NCBI RefSeq assembly: GCF_003265705.1
Contig: NW_020312775.1
Location: 1-64,000, forward strand
Direction: 5' to 3'
Source of the DNA: Callorhinus ursinus
Taxonomy: Eukaryota; Chordata; Mammalia; Carnivora; Otariidae
DNA length: 64,000 nucleotides
The position numbers were made by a program, and so were the translations under genes. The notes beneath the pieces were generated by a model. That model worked only from the letters and a program-made list of their open reading frames with translations, did no database searches and was not told the DNA's origin. Shown in pieces: positions 1 to 9,878 of this stretch. Numbering within the stretch: position 1 is the first letter of the stretch; every line of letters begins with the position of its first letter.

Positions 1-51
1 GTGGAAAAAACCTAAGTATCCACTGATGGATGAACGGATAAAGAAAATGTG

Positions 52-109
<58 letters not shown>

Positions 110-618
110 ATGGAATATTGTTCTGCCACAAAAAGAATAAAATCTTGTCATTTGGGACAAAATGGAGTGAACTTGAAGTCAATCCAGTAAGTGAAATAAG
201 GCAAAAAGAGAAAGACAAGTACCATATCATTACACTTATATGTGGAATCTAGAAAAAATCTGAGCTTATAGATACAGAGAACAAATTGGTGATTTCCAGA
301 GGCAATTGATTAAGGGATGGGTAAAATCGGTGATGAGGGTCAAAAATTACAAATTTCCAATTATAAAATAAGTCATGGGGATGTAATGTACAGCATGGTG
401 ACTATAGTTAATACTGTACTGGATATTTGAAAGTTGCTAATAGAATAGGTTTTAAAAGTTCTCATCACAAAAAAAATTTAACTATGTTTGGTAATGGATG
501 TAATGGATATTAACTAGACTTATTGTGGTAATCATTTCACAATATATACAAATATTGAATCGCATTGTACACCTGAAACTAATATGTTATATGTCAATTA
601 TACCTCAATAAAAGAGAG
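1..618 (+). mobile_element. L1 3' end (ORF2 tail and 3' UTR), truncated by window edge
   Basis: The sequence follows the usual L1 order: 'cactgatggatgaacggata', then 'aatggaatattgttctgcc', then the 3' UTR block 'gtacacctgaaactaatatg', ending in 'cctcaataaaagagag'. Translation is broken by stops and a microsatellite has expanded inside the ORF2 tail. The element enters from outside the window, so its true length is unknown. Confidence 0.8.
56..109. repeat. (TA)n then (CA)n microsatellite
   Basis: About 38 bases of alternating TA run directly into about 15 bases of CA. It sits where L1 3' ends carry a short 'tatata' stretch, so it probably grew from L1 sequence. Confidence 0.95.
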
Positions 619-690
619 AGAGATTGAAGGACAGAAGGAAGGAAGGAGGGAAGGAAGGGGGAGGGAGGCAGAGAAGGAAGGACACAGGAA
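612..690. repeat. Purine-rich GA/GGAA low-complexity tract
   Basis: An imperfect GGAA/GA tract follows the L1 tail directly and probably expanded from the 'aaagagagag' tail. Confidence 0.8.
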
Positions 691-1800
691 ATAAAAACAA
701 CATATTTATCTTTGGTCAAACATTTTACATCTTACTCAGAGTTTCTATATGTAGTCTTATCACAATCCTGAGTGATTTCAGTGTCTGTATATAAAATTAA
801 TCTGGTAGTGTGATCAGCATCATTGTGATGTAAGACATCCCTCTTTTTTGTCCCCTTTTTTGTCCACCAAAAATTGGCACCCACCCATGGACAAAAGCAC
901 CTCTGTGGGAGTTGTGGGATCCAACATCATACACCAAGGGACCTAGGAGGAGTCTTGCCTACCAGTGCATCAGAAAATAGGCAGATAGATTTCTGTACTG
1001 GCTGTGTAACCAACAGAACTGAGTGAACTGGCCCCAACTTCTCTCAGTCATGGTTGGGAAAAATCTGGAAGAGTGTTAACTTGGGTAAACACCCATGGGT
1101 AAGAGAGACTTTGTAGAAGTTCAGCTTCCCAATGAGATATTCCAGTACTCTCTGTTGGAGCAAATTATATACAGAGAGAGACACAATGGAAAGGAAAAGA
1201 AGAACTTTGCCAGTGCTGCCTCTATCCCACAGTGAGCTGAAAAAGCTAGTGGCAACCTCTCCTGTAGGGGAAATGGAGAGCAGTGAGTGAGTGCCTGGCT
1301 ACTCCAGCTGTATGGGACACTGCCAGAGAAACCTGTTTCTTTTCTTTCTTTCTTTTTTTTTAGAGAAACCTGTTTCTTTCCAGCTGCACCCATTGTATTG
1401 AGGCAGGACCTCCATGAGTAGGGAGTAGGAGGAGATGAGAAAAGAGGCAGACAAGAATATCAGAGGACGTTAAAGGGACATTGTTCCTGCTAACTGTGTT
1501 CAGGACTCCAGCAGGAAACCTACCCACAAGCTGCTGGAAAAACCCCATCTAACTATTTCCCCATCTGGCCCATGGGCACCCACAACACCCCAAGTGCTAA
1601 ACCCACAACTCCTCCTACTCTACAACTGTCTCCTTGTGCTCTCTCCTGAGTGTGTTGGCAAGAACAAGCTCCAGTAAACTGCAAGTACACTCAGAAAATC
1701 AAGCCAGAGTCTGAGCAGGGGGGGAATAAAAAACTTGAGCTGTAGTGCAACCCTCTGGAAAACAAAAGAGAGGTTTCCAGAAGCCCAGCCTGGTGAGTTT
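691..1800. other. Unassigned sequence, possibly L1 5' region
   Basis: No coding potential is seen beyond chance open frames. The composition is richer in C and G than the flanks, and L1 ORF1-like sequence follows downstream in the same orientation. It could therefore be a degraded L1 5' UTR, but no diagnostic motif was recognised. A small direct-repeat scar at 1325-1379 is listed separately. Confidence 0.35.
1325..1379 (-). mobile_element. Probable tail-only retrotransposition scar
   Basis: The 18-base word agagaaacctgtttcttt occurs at 1325-1342 and again at 1362-1379. Between them lie only 19 bases of C/T-rich sequence ending in a T run. Two identical flanks around a bare poly-T (poly-A on the minus strand) look like a target-site duplication made when only the tail was reverse transcribed. 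Slippage duplication is the alternative. Confidence 0.55.
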
Positions 1801-3770
1801 TAAGAATCAGAGAAGACATACAAGCTTAAGAATTCAGTCACGAGAAGGAGTAAGTTATTTATAGAGGTGTATTCACACAGGTTGGAGAAATCTGATATAA
1901 GCAGGACTAACTAAAATATTTCCCACCAGAGGACAATTAGTAATTATTTGAGGAGGTGTCTCCTACGTCAATGTGAAAGCAGCAACGCAAAACTCCAAGG
2001 AATATGTAGAATCAAGAAAACATGTTATCACAATAAAAAAGATGACAATAATCCTCCAGCAACTGAACTCTAAGACACAGAATGTTGCAATATAGCTGAT
2101 AAAAAAATTCAAAATTGTTGTTTTGAAGAAATGAAACGAGCTGCAAGAAAACACAGAAAGACAATTCAACCAAATCAGGAAAATAATACATAAACAAAAT
2201 GAGAAATGTAACAAATAAATAGAAACCATTAAAAGAACCAAACAGAAATTCTGGAACTGAATAATTCCGTGAATAAAATGTAAAATGCAGTAGGGAATTA
2301 CCTTTCTAGTACAGTAGAATAGACCAAACAGAAGATAAAACCAGGATAGAAACTTTGAAATAACTCAGAGGAATGAAAAATAGCAAAGAAATACAATGGG
2401 ATCTATGGGACACCACCACACATACAAATATTGAAATAATTGGAGTTCTAGGAGAAGAGTGGGAGAAGGTGGTAGAAAGTTTACTTAAAGAAATAATAGC
2501 TGACAACTTCCTAAACCTAGGAAGAAACTTGGATATCCAAGTTCATGAAACTAATAGGTCACCCCATTATCTCAATGCAAAATGACCTTCTCCAACACAT
2601 ATTAGAATAAAACTGTCAAAAATAAACATAGAATCCTAAATGCAGCAAGAAAAAATTATAACCCCCAAAAGCAACAAAAAAAACCCACTTTAGGCCATCA
2701 GTAGATGTCTCAACAGAAACCCCACAGGCCAGGAGAGAGTGGAATCATGTATTCAAATTTTTGAGAGGAAAAAACCCTGTCAGCCACAAATGCCCAGTAA
2801 AGTAATGAAGAATAAATAATGTTTTTTCCAGATAAACAAAAGCTGAAGGAGTTCATTACCATTAGCTCGCCTTGCAAGAAATGATAAAAGTTCTTTAGGT
2901 TGAAAAGAAGACATTAATTAGTAACACTGGTAAAGGTAAATTTACAGTCATATTTAGAAAACTCTAATTCTATAATAGGATGGTGTTAACCACTTAACTA
3001 TAGTATAAAAGTTAAAGGAAAAGAGTATTTAAAATAACTATAGCTACTATAATAAATAAAAAGAGGTTAAGTTGTGACACCAAAAACATAGAGGGGAGAG
3101 TAAAAGGTTAGAGCTTTTGTATGTGATCAAAGTTAAGCTGCTATTAGCTTAAATTTTTTATCTGTAAGATGTTTTATGTAAGACTCATGGTAACCACAGA
3201 GCAGAAACCTGTAGTAGATTCATAAAAGATAAATAAGGGAAAATCAAAGCATACGACCACAGAAAATCACTAATTCACAAAGGGAGGCAGAAACAGAGGA
3301 ATAAAGAAAAATAGAACTACAAAAGAGCTAAAAAGCAATTAATAAGATGCCATTAGTAAGTGCTTGCATATCAGTAATTACTCTAGATGTATATAGACTG
3401 AATTCACCAATCAAAGGGCACAAAGTGGATGAATGGATTTAAAAAAAAAGACTCAACTATATGCTTTCTACAAGAGACTGACTGCAGCTTTAAGGACATG
3501 CAAGCTGAAAATGAAGGGATGTAAGAAGATACTCCTTGCAGGTGGAAACCAAAAGAAAGCAGAAGTAGCCACACTTATATCAGACAAAATACCCTTAAGC
3601 AAAAAAAAAAAAATAGCAAGAATCAATAGGTCATTATATAATAATAAAGGGTTCAATTCATCAAGAAGATGTAACAATCATAAATATATACACACCCAAT
3701 ACTGGGGCACCTAAATATATTGAGCTAATACTAAGAGATCTGAAGGGAGAAATAGACAAAAGTAGCCATT
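1801..3770 (+). mobile_element. Old L1 fragment, ORF1 region to endonuclease start
   Basis: From about 2370 the sequence carries a decayed ORF1 signature: 'gaaataattggagttctagg' and 'aagaaataatagctgacaac'. It then has the ORF1 C-terminal stretch near 2820 ('ccagataaacaaaagctg') and the start of the ORF2 endonuclease near 3455 ('tatgctttctacaagagact'). Frameshifts and stops are frequent. It joins an L1 3' UTR near 3770, so most of ORF2 has been deleted or two insertions abut. Confidence 0.65.
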
Positions 3771-4215
3771 AAAAAGAATGAAGTCTTGTCAAATGCAACA
3801 TGGATGGATCTAGAGGATATGTCAGAGAAAGACAAATATGATCTGATTTCACTCATGTGTGGAATCTAAAGAAAACCTCAAATAGACAAACAAAAAGCAA
3901 AATCAAACGTATAAATACAGAGAATAAACTGATGGTCGCTAAAGGGGTGGTGTAGGAGGATGGGCAAAATGGGTGAAAGGGAGTGGGAGATAAAGGCTTC
4001 TAGTTACGTATGGAATAAACAAGTCATGGGAATAAAAGGCCCAGCAAAAGGAATATAGTCAATAATATTGTAATAGCCTTGTATGTGACAGATGGTAGCT
4101 ACGCTTGTGGTGAGCAGAGCATAAGGTATAGAGAAGTTGAATCACTATATTGTACACCTGAAACTAATATCACATGGTATGTTAACTAACTGGAATTTGA
4201 ATAAAAACTTAAAAA
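3771..4215 (+). mobile_element. L1 3' end fragment
   Basis: The block contains 'gtcttgtcaaatgcaacatg', 'gatttcactcatgtgtggaa' and 'tgtacacctgaaactaatat', and ends with 'ggaatttgaataaaaactt'. These are standard L1 ORF2-end and 3' UTR landmarks in order. Confidence 0.75.
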
Positions 4216-5030
4216 ATAATTTCAGTCAATTAAAAATGAAAGTGGACACACAAGGAAAAAATAAAGGGAGTTCTTTAAGTTGTAACAAAAAGACAATAAT
4301 TAACAACATGAAAACAGATGAAAATATAAAACTTGTAAGGTAAGCAAATAGTCACATTCAGAACACTCTAACACTAATGAATAAATAACTTTAGTGTAAA
4401 ATTAAAAAGATAAAATTATTAAATATAAGTATAGCTACAATAATTTTTAATGGACCCACAATATAAAAAGATGGGAATTGTGCAAAGTTAAGTTGTTATC
4501 AGCTTAAAATAGTTATATCTATAAGATGTTTTGTGTAAATCTCATGGTAACCACAAAGCAAAAATCTATAGTAGATACACAGAAGATGAAAAGAAAGGAA
4601 TCAAAGCATAGCACTACAAAAAAATCAAATTACAGGAGAAGACAACAAGAGAGGAATAAAGGGAAAAAGGGACAAAAAAAACTGTCAGAAAACAACAAAA
4701 TGTCAATAGCAAATCCTTACCTATCAATAATTACTTTAAATATAAATGAATTATATCTCTGATCAAAATATATAGAGAGGATAATGGATACAAAAAACAG
4801 GAACTAAATATAGACTACAAAAGACTCACTTTAGCTTAAAAGACACACATAGGCTGAAAATGAAGGGATAGAAAAAGATATTTCACACAAATGTAACTGA
4901 AAATGAGCAGGTTGGCTGTACCTATATCAGACAAAATAGACTTTCAGTCAAAAAGTGTCAAAAGAGACAATGAAGTCATTATAATAATGATAAAGTGGTC
5001 AATTCATCAAGATACTATAACAATGTTCTT
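4216..5030 (+). mobile_element. Old L1 fragment, inter-ORF region and endonuclease
   Basis: The segment repeats the L1 path seen at about 2.9-3.6 kb: the 'cacattcagaacactctaac' block, 'gtctcatggtaaccacaaag'-like sequence, then 'caaaagactcactttagctt'. It may be the continuation of the upstream old L1 or an independent copy. All frames are interrupted. Confidence 0.6.
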
Positions 5031-5034
5031 ATAT

Positions 5035-5478
5035 TTGTATATGTTGTGAAATGATTAATGATTATTACTATAATCAAGCTAATTAATATTTCTATCACCT
5101 CACATAGTTACCTTTTTTGGTGGTGAGATACCACTTATGATCTACTCTCTTAGCAAATTTTAAAAACAAAGTTATTATTGACTATAGTCACCATGCCATA
5201 CATTAGACCTCCAGAATTTAGTCATCCTATGCAACTGAAACTTTATATCTTTTGACCAATATCTCCCAATTGTCCCCAATCCCCAGCCCCTGATAAACAC
5301 CAATCTACTCCCTGCTTCTGAGTTCAACTTTATTTGACTTTTTAAAAATTCTATATATAAGTGGTATTGTGCAGTATTTGTCTTTCTGACTTATTTCACT
5401 TAAGATAATGTCCCCTATGTTTATACATGTTATCTCTAATAACAGCATTTCCTTTTTAAGGCTGAATAATATTTTACT
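5035..5478 (-). mobile_element. Inverted L1 3' end fragment
   Basis: Read on the minus strand, the segment gives the L1 3' end order. Plus-strand markers are 'acttatttcacttaagataa' and 'aaggctgaataatattttac', the complement of the usual L1 'aatattattcagcc'. It meets a plus-oriented L1 fragment at a TG repeat. Confidence 0.6.
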
Positions 5479-5521
5479 GTGTGTGTGCGTGCGTGTGTGT
5501 GTGTGTGTGTGTGTGTATACA
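5479..5521. repeat. (TG)n microsatellite with GCG interruptions
   Basis: About 40 bases of TG, with two GCG variants near the left end, lie exactly at the junction of two oppositely oriented L1 fragments. Confidence 0.95.
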
Positions 5522-6010
5522 CACTGTGGAACCCTAGTACATTGTAAATGGAGATGTAAATTGGTACAACCATTATGGAAAACATTATAGAGTTTCTCCT
5601 AAAAATTGAAAATAGAACCACCATATGATCCAGCCATCCCATGTTTGGATATTTATCCAAAGGATTTGAAATCATGATGTTGAAGAGACACCTGCACTCA
5701 TATGTTCTTTGCAGCATTCTCATAGTCAAGCTATGGAAACAACCTGTCAACAGATGAATGGACAAAGAATGTATGATACATATGTATAATGAAATGTATA
5801 TCGTGACTCTAGCTAACAATACTGTACTGTATAGTTGAAATGTCCTAAGAGTATAGATCCCAAGTTTTTTCACCATAAAAGAAAGGTAAGTATGTGATAT
5901 GATGGATATGTTAGTAATTAGTTGATTGTGGTGATTTGTTCACAATATATAAGTACATCAAATCATCCAGTTGTACACCTTAAATATATTCAATAAAAAA
6001 ATAAAGTAAA
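5522..6010 (+). mobile_element. L1 ORF2 end and 3' UTR fragment
   Basis: Markers are 'ccaccatatgatccagccat', 'caacagatgaatggacaaag' and 'gttgtacaccttaaatatat'. The end is A-rich ('caataaaaaaataaagt'). Confidence 0.7.
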
Positions 6011-6059
6011 AAATAAAAAGCATAGTATCAGAAACTCTAGCAGAACAATTAGGTAAAAA

Positions 6060-6560
6060 AAAGAAGTAAAGGGCATACAAATTGGAAAGGAAGAAAAATT
6101 ATCTCTTTGCAGATGACATGATTTTATATGTAGAAAATCTTTAAAATTCTAGAAAAAAAGAATAATTAGAAGGGAAATCAAAACCACAATGACAAACCAC
6201 TTCAGAGTCATTAGGATGGTTATTATCCAAAAAACAATAACAATAACAGAAAATAGCAAGTGCTGACCAGAATATGGGGAAACCACATTGCTGGTGAGAA
6301 TTTCAAATGGTGCATCCGATTTGGAACAAATTATGGTGATTGTTTAAAAAATCACACATAAAGTTCCCATATGATCTAATCATTCCACTTCTAGGTATAT
6401 ATTTGAAATTATTGAAATCAGGAACTCTTACAGATATTTGCACACAAATATTCATAGCAGCATTATTCATGATAACTGAAAAGTGAAAATAACCAAATTA
6501 CCATGTATGAATGAATGGATAAACAAAATGTAGCATACACACATAGTGGAATGAATTTCT
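6060..6560 (+). mobile_element. L1 reverse-transcriptase region and ORF2 tail fragment
   Basis: At 6105-6140 the text 'tctttgcagatgacatgatt' decodes as the L1 reverse-transcriptase active-site neighbourhood (FADDMI). It is followed by a jump to the ORF2 C-terminal region ('aggtatatatttgaaattat', 'gaatggataaacaaaatgta'). The join implies an internal deletion. Confidence 0.65.
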
Positions 6561-6673
6561 GGACTTAACATCTGTCTGTGTCTGTGATCCTAACAAACAG
6601 TAATAGAGAACTTTTGTGTAGAAATAGCGGTCAGTTCTTTGAGTGTCTTATGATATCCTCCAAAATAATTTTT

Positions 6674-6844
6674 TTTGAGAGAGAGGGGGAGCAGGGGAGG
6701 GGCAGAGGGAGAGGGAGAGAGAGAATCCTAAGCAGACTCCATGTTCAGCAGCACTGAGCCGGATGTGGGGCTCAATCCTGAGATCATGACCTGAGCAGAA
6801 ATCAAGAGTCAGACGTTTAACTGACTGAGCCACCCAAGTGCCCC
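6674..6844 (-). mobile_element. CAN-SINE, minus strand, with TSD
   Basis: The plus strand reads poly-T, GA-rich tail complement, 'gatcatgacctgagcagaaa' and the complement of the head, 'gactgagccacccaagtgcc'. Flanks tcctccaaaataattttt (6656-6673) and tcctccaaaattattttt (6845-6862) form an 18-base target-site duplication with one mismatch. This confirms a single insertion. Confidence 0.95.
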
Positions 6845-6862
6845 TCCTCCAAAATTATTTTT

Positions 6863-7440
6863 AATGATTCCCTGACAAGTCATTTGAGTCACTCTTCCAA
6901 TCTTCTGAAAGCAAAGAATTGGGAACCACCAATCTGGCAAAAAAAAAAAAAAAAATCTAAAGATGTCATTCACATTGTCAACACCACAGGAATAATGTTC
7001 TTAATTATCCCTTTGCATAGTGTTCTAGAAGTCTTGACTTTATTGTGATTTATAAGGGAAATGCAAGGCAAGGAAGGTTAAACAGGCTTATAATGAGCTA
7101 GTTTGAGTATTTTCAGTGGGCACTGGGGCATAGTGGTTGTCTCCAAATTGTTTGTTACCTGTACTTAGGGTGATTGGGACAGGAGAATAGTAGCCCAGAG
7201 TGTTAAAAACCCTGTGAGAGCCCACAAAAAAAGATAATTGGGGGTTAAGGCTCTGTATTGGTTGGTTTGCATAAGAAAGGCATGCTCACAAGTAAGTAGT
7301 TTTCACTCCCTAGGATTTAGCTAGTCTTGGGAGAGGCAGTCTCTCTCCAGTGTCAGCAAGGCCCCAGATGTCAAAACATCAGAAAATACAGAAAATAAAA
7401 AGCATGATTAATACATAAACCGAACAGAAACAGTCTGCCC
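6863..7440. other. No recognised feature
   Basis: The stretch holds a run of about 17 A at 6938-6955 and otherwise non-repetitive sequence. No plausible coding exon or RNA gene was seen. Confidence 0.4.
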
Positions 7441-7449
7441 GGATAGAGT

Positions 7450-8745
7450 TAATGGTCTAGTGCCATCTTGACCAACAGAAATACAGTATGAGCCACACCA
7501 AAAAAAGTAAAAACCAAAGAAAAAGTTGAAAGGAAAAGGTGAATTTAATTTTAATAATTATTTTTAACACAAAGGTAAAGGAATTATAATTTCTAGCTGG
7601 GAACAATATGAATAAATTGTTAATTAATTTTATATTTTATACTAAGTCTTTGAAATGCAGTGTATTATATCATTATTTCAATATGTAAGCAATATGAAAT
7701 TACTAATTTTGTATTCTTTATTCTTATGAAATCTTTGAAATGCCATGTGTTATTTCAACAAAGAAACAATATATACAATTCACTTATTAGTTATTCTAAC
7801 ATGTTTGTCTAAGTCAGAAATGCAGTGTGTTATCACAAAATGGAAATAACAAGTTAACTACTTTTATTAATTATTAACTTTCACATTTTTTCTCTAAGTC
7901 TTTGAAATGCAGTTTGTTATCATTTCAAGGTTGTAAGCAATAAGAAAAAAATATTTTAAAAAATTTTAGTGAGTCTTTGAAATGCATGTTTTATTTCAAC
8001 ATGGAAACATCAACACATCATTACTTTTACATTTTTCTTACTAAGTTTTTAAAATGCAGTCTGTTTTCATTTCAACATGGAAAGACTATACACAAAGTAG
8101 TAACTATTTTCCATTCTTTTTTTTTAGTAAGTCATTGAAATTCAATGTTATCATTGTAACATATGACAGGAATAAATTTAGATTCTTATTCCTCAATAAG
8201 TCTTTGAAATGCAATGTTTTATCACTTTGACGTGTAGATATATAACAAATTGTTAACATTTTTTTCTTACCAAGTCTCTGAAATAGTGTTATTATTTCAA
8301 AATGTAAGCAATAGAGGGGTGCCTGGGTGGCTCAGATGGTTAAGCAAGCATCTGCCTTCAGCTCAGGTCATGATCCTGGAGTCCCAGGATCAAGCCCCGC
8401 ATCAGGCTCCCTGCTGAGTGTGGAGTCTGCTTCTCCCACTGCCCTTCACCCCACTCTCTTTCTCTCAAATAACTAAATAAAATCTTTAAAAAATATAAAC
8501 AATATTTAAAAAGTTAATTTATATTTTTTCTTTGTGGTCTCTGATATGCCATACATTACCATTTCAGTATATAAAGAATATAAGTAAGTTATCAATTTGT
8601 TATTCTGTATCTTTCGTTTCTTACCAAGTCTTGGATATACACTGTGCATTTAATACTTAGAGCAAATTTCTAGTGCTCAGTAGCCACATATGGCCTAGTG
8701 TGTACCATAATGAACAGTGTAACTTTAGTGGAAGAGCACAGGGAG
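7450..8745 (+). repeat. Decayed tandem array of 68-88 bp units inside a DNA-transposon-like repeat
   Basis: A unit headed by a variant of 'aagtctttgaaatgcagtgt', followed by 'tatcatttcaacatg' and an AT-rich spacer, recurs. Heads lie near 7643, 7727, 7810, 7895, 7971, 8041, 8126, 8194 and 8270, then 8536 and 8624 after a SINE insertion. That makes eleven units. The outer parts ('gccatcttgaccaacagaaa' near 7465, 'gctcagtagccacatatggc' near 8675) resemble a common mammalian hAT-like repeat with the word 'agccacatgtggctagtggc'. Its exact family could not be named. Confidence 0.75.
8316..8492 (+). mobile_element. CAN-SINE inserted in the tandem array
   Basis: The head 'ggggtgcctgggtggctcag' starts the element, and 'aataaaatctttaaaaaat' ends it. 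Flanking words tgtaagcaata (about 8303) and tataaacaata (about 8494) look like a diverged duplication. The insertion therefore postdates the array. Confidence 0.93.
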
Positions 8746-9190
8746 CAAATACATATGGAATTATGTGTACCATGAAGGAAATGTACATGGTACACTAAGA
8801 GAGAGCAGCAGCAGAGTCAATTTACTTGGATAAGGAGGAAAAAACCTATCTGAGGAGGAAACATTTAAGCCATGACCTGAGAGTTATACAACAGCATAAA
8901 GAGGCCAAGATGGATTGAGCAGAGTATGTGAGAGAAAAGGTGAAAAAAATTTGGGGTGGAGGGGTGGTAAATAATTTTCTCAAATGCCCTAAGAAAAGAG
9001 TGGAGAAACTGACAAATCATAGGAATATCTATACTCTGAGTGGTTTGAGATCAAGGACTTTATAGTTCGCAGCATCTGGAACAGTACCTAAATCATAAGA
9101 GTTATTTGGTGAATGTATGTGAAATAAGGAATAACAGAGCCAGAGGTCTGAGACCTGGGAAAGCAGGTAGCAACATGTTAATAAAAACAT
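8746..9190. other. No recognised feature
   Basis: Sequence without a recognisable repeat head, coding exon or RNA structure. It includes a short GC-richer piece near 8950-8970. Confidence 0.35.
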
Positions 9191-9194
9191 CAGT

Positions 9195-9372
9195 AGAAAA
9201 AGGCACTGCATAGGGAATATGGCCAATGATATTGTAATAGGGTTGTATGGTGACAAAGGGTAGCTACACTTGTGGTAAGCATAGCATAACATACAGAGAA
9301 ACTGAATCACTATTCTGTACACCTGAAATGAATGTAACATTGTGTGTCAACTATACTCAAAAACAAAGAACA
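9195..9372 (+). mobile_element. L1 3' UTR fragment
   Basis: Markers are 'tgatattgtaatagggttgt', 'gtagctacacttgtggtaag' and 'tctgtacacctgaaatgaat'. This is the standard L1 3' UTR order in a short 5'-truncated copy. Confidence 0.8.
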
Positions 9373-9830
9373 AAAGACACCAGTAGGTAATGGGCATAGT
9401 TTGTTTCCTTTTGCTCACATAGGATTTCTCATAAGCAACCCAAGGCAATCATAAATACAAGAAGTTTGCAGGACCCTAAAGGATAAAATTATTGGCTTCA
9501 ATAACTACCACAATCAGGAAGAGTTTCAATTGTTCTGACTTGTGTCACATGTCCATAAGTGGATAAATCAGTGTGACAAGAAAAATGATGGTGCTATCAC
9601 TGGGTTAGCCTATGTCATATATCCAACACTGTGGTTAGCAACCAGAAAAGGATGTAGAGGGGAATGAGCAAAAGATCCACAGGACCTTCCAAACTCTTCT
9701 ATTTCCTTTTTAGAGTTTTTCTTTATAGAGGTCAGTTACATATCCAATCTTCCTAACCCCAGTTTCCTCAAACAGTAGAATTTTATCTATGTGTCTAACA
9801 AATCTGAGCTTCAGACAAAACACTGAATGC

Positions 9831-9836
9831 TTTAAT
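9831..9836 (-). promoter_or_regulatory. Possible ATTAAA polyadenylation signal of the PRAME-like gene
   Basis: On the minus strand ATTAAA lies about 43 bases past the stop codon of the PRAME-like gene. No canonical AATAAA was noticed between 9370 and 9878. Such a short 3' UTR is possible but unproven. Confidence 0.3.
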
Positions 9837-9878
9837 GGTCACACATCAGTGGTGAAACAACTCCTTGTGCTATGGAAA

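Noticed and set aside
5436..5876. A 146-codon minus-strand open frame
   Set aside because: It is antisense to L1 and runs through a TG/CA microsatellite (Thr-His repeats); no gene evidence.
6674..6844. tRNA-like sequences in SINE heads considered as tRNA genes
   Set aside because: CAN-SINE heads derive from a tRNA but lack a foldable intact cloverleaf; they are fixed to SINE bodies and tails with target-site duplications.
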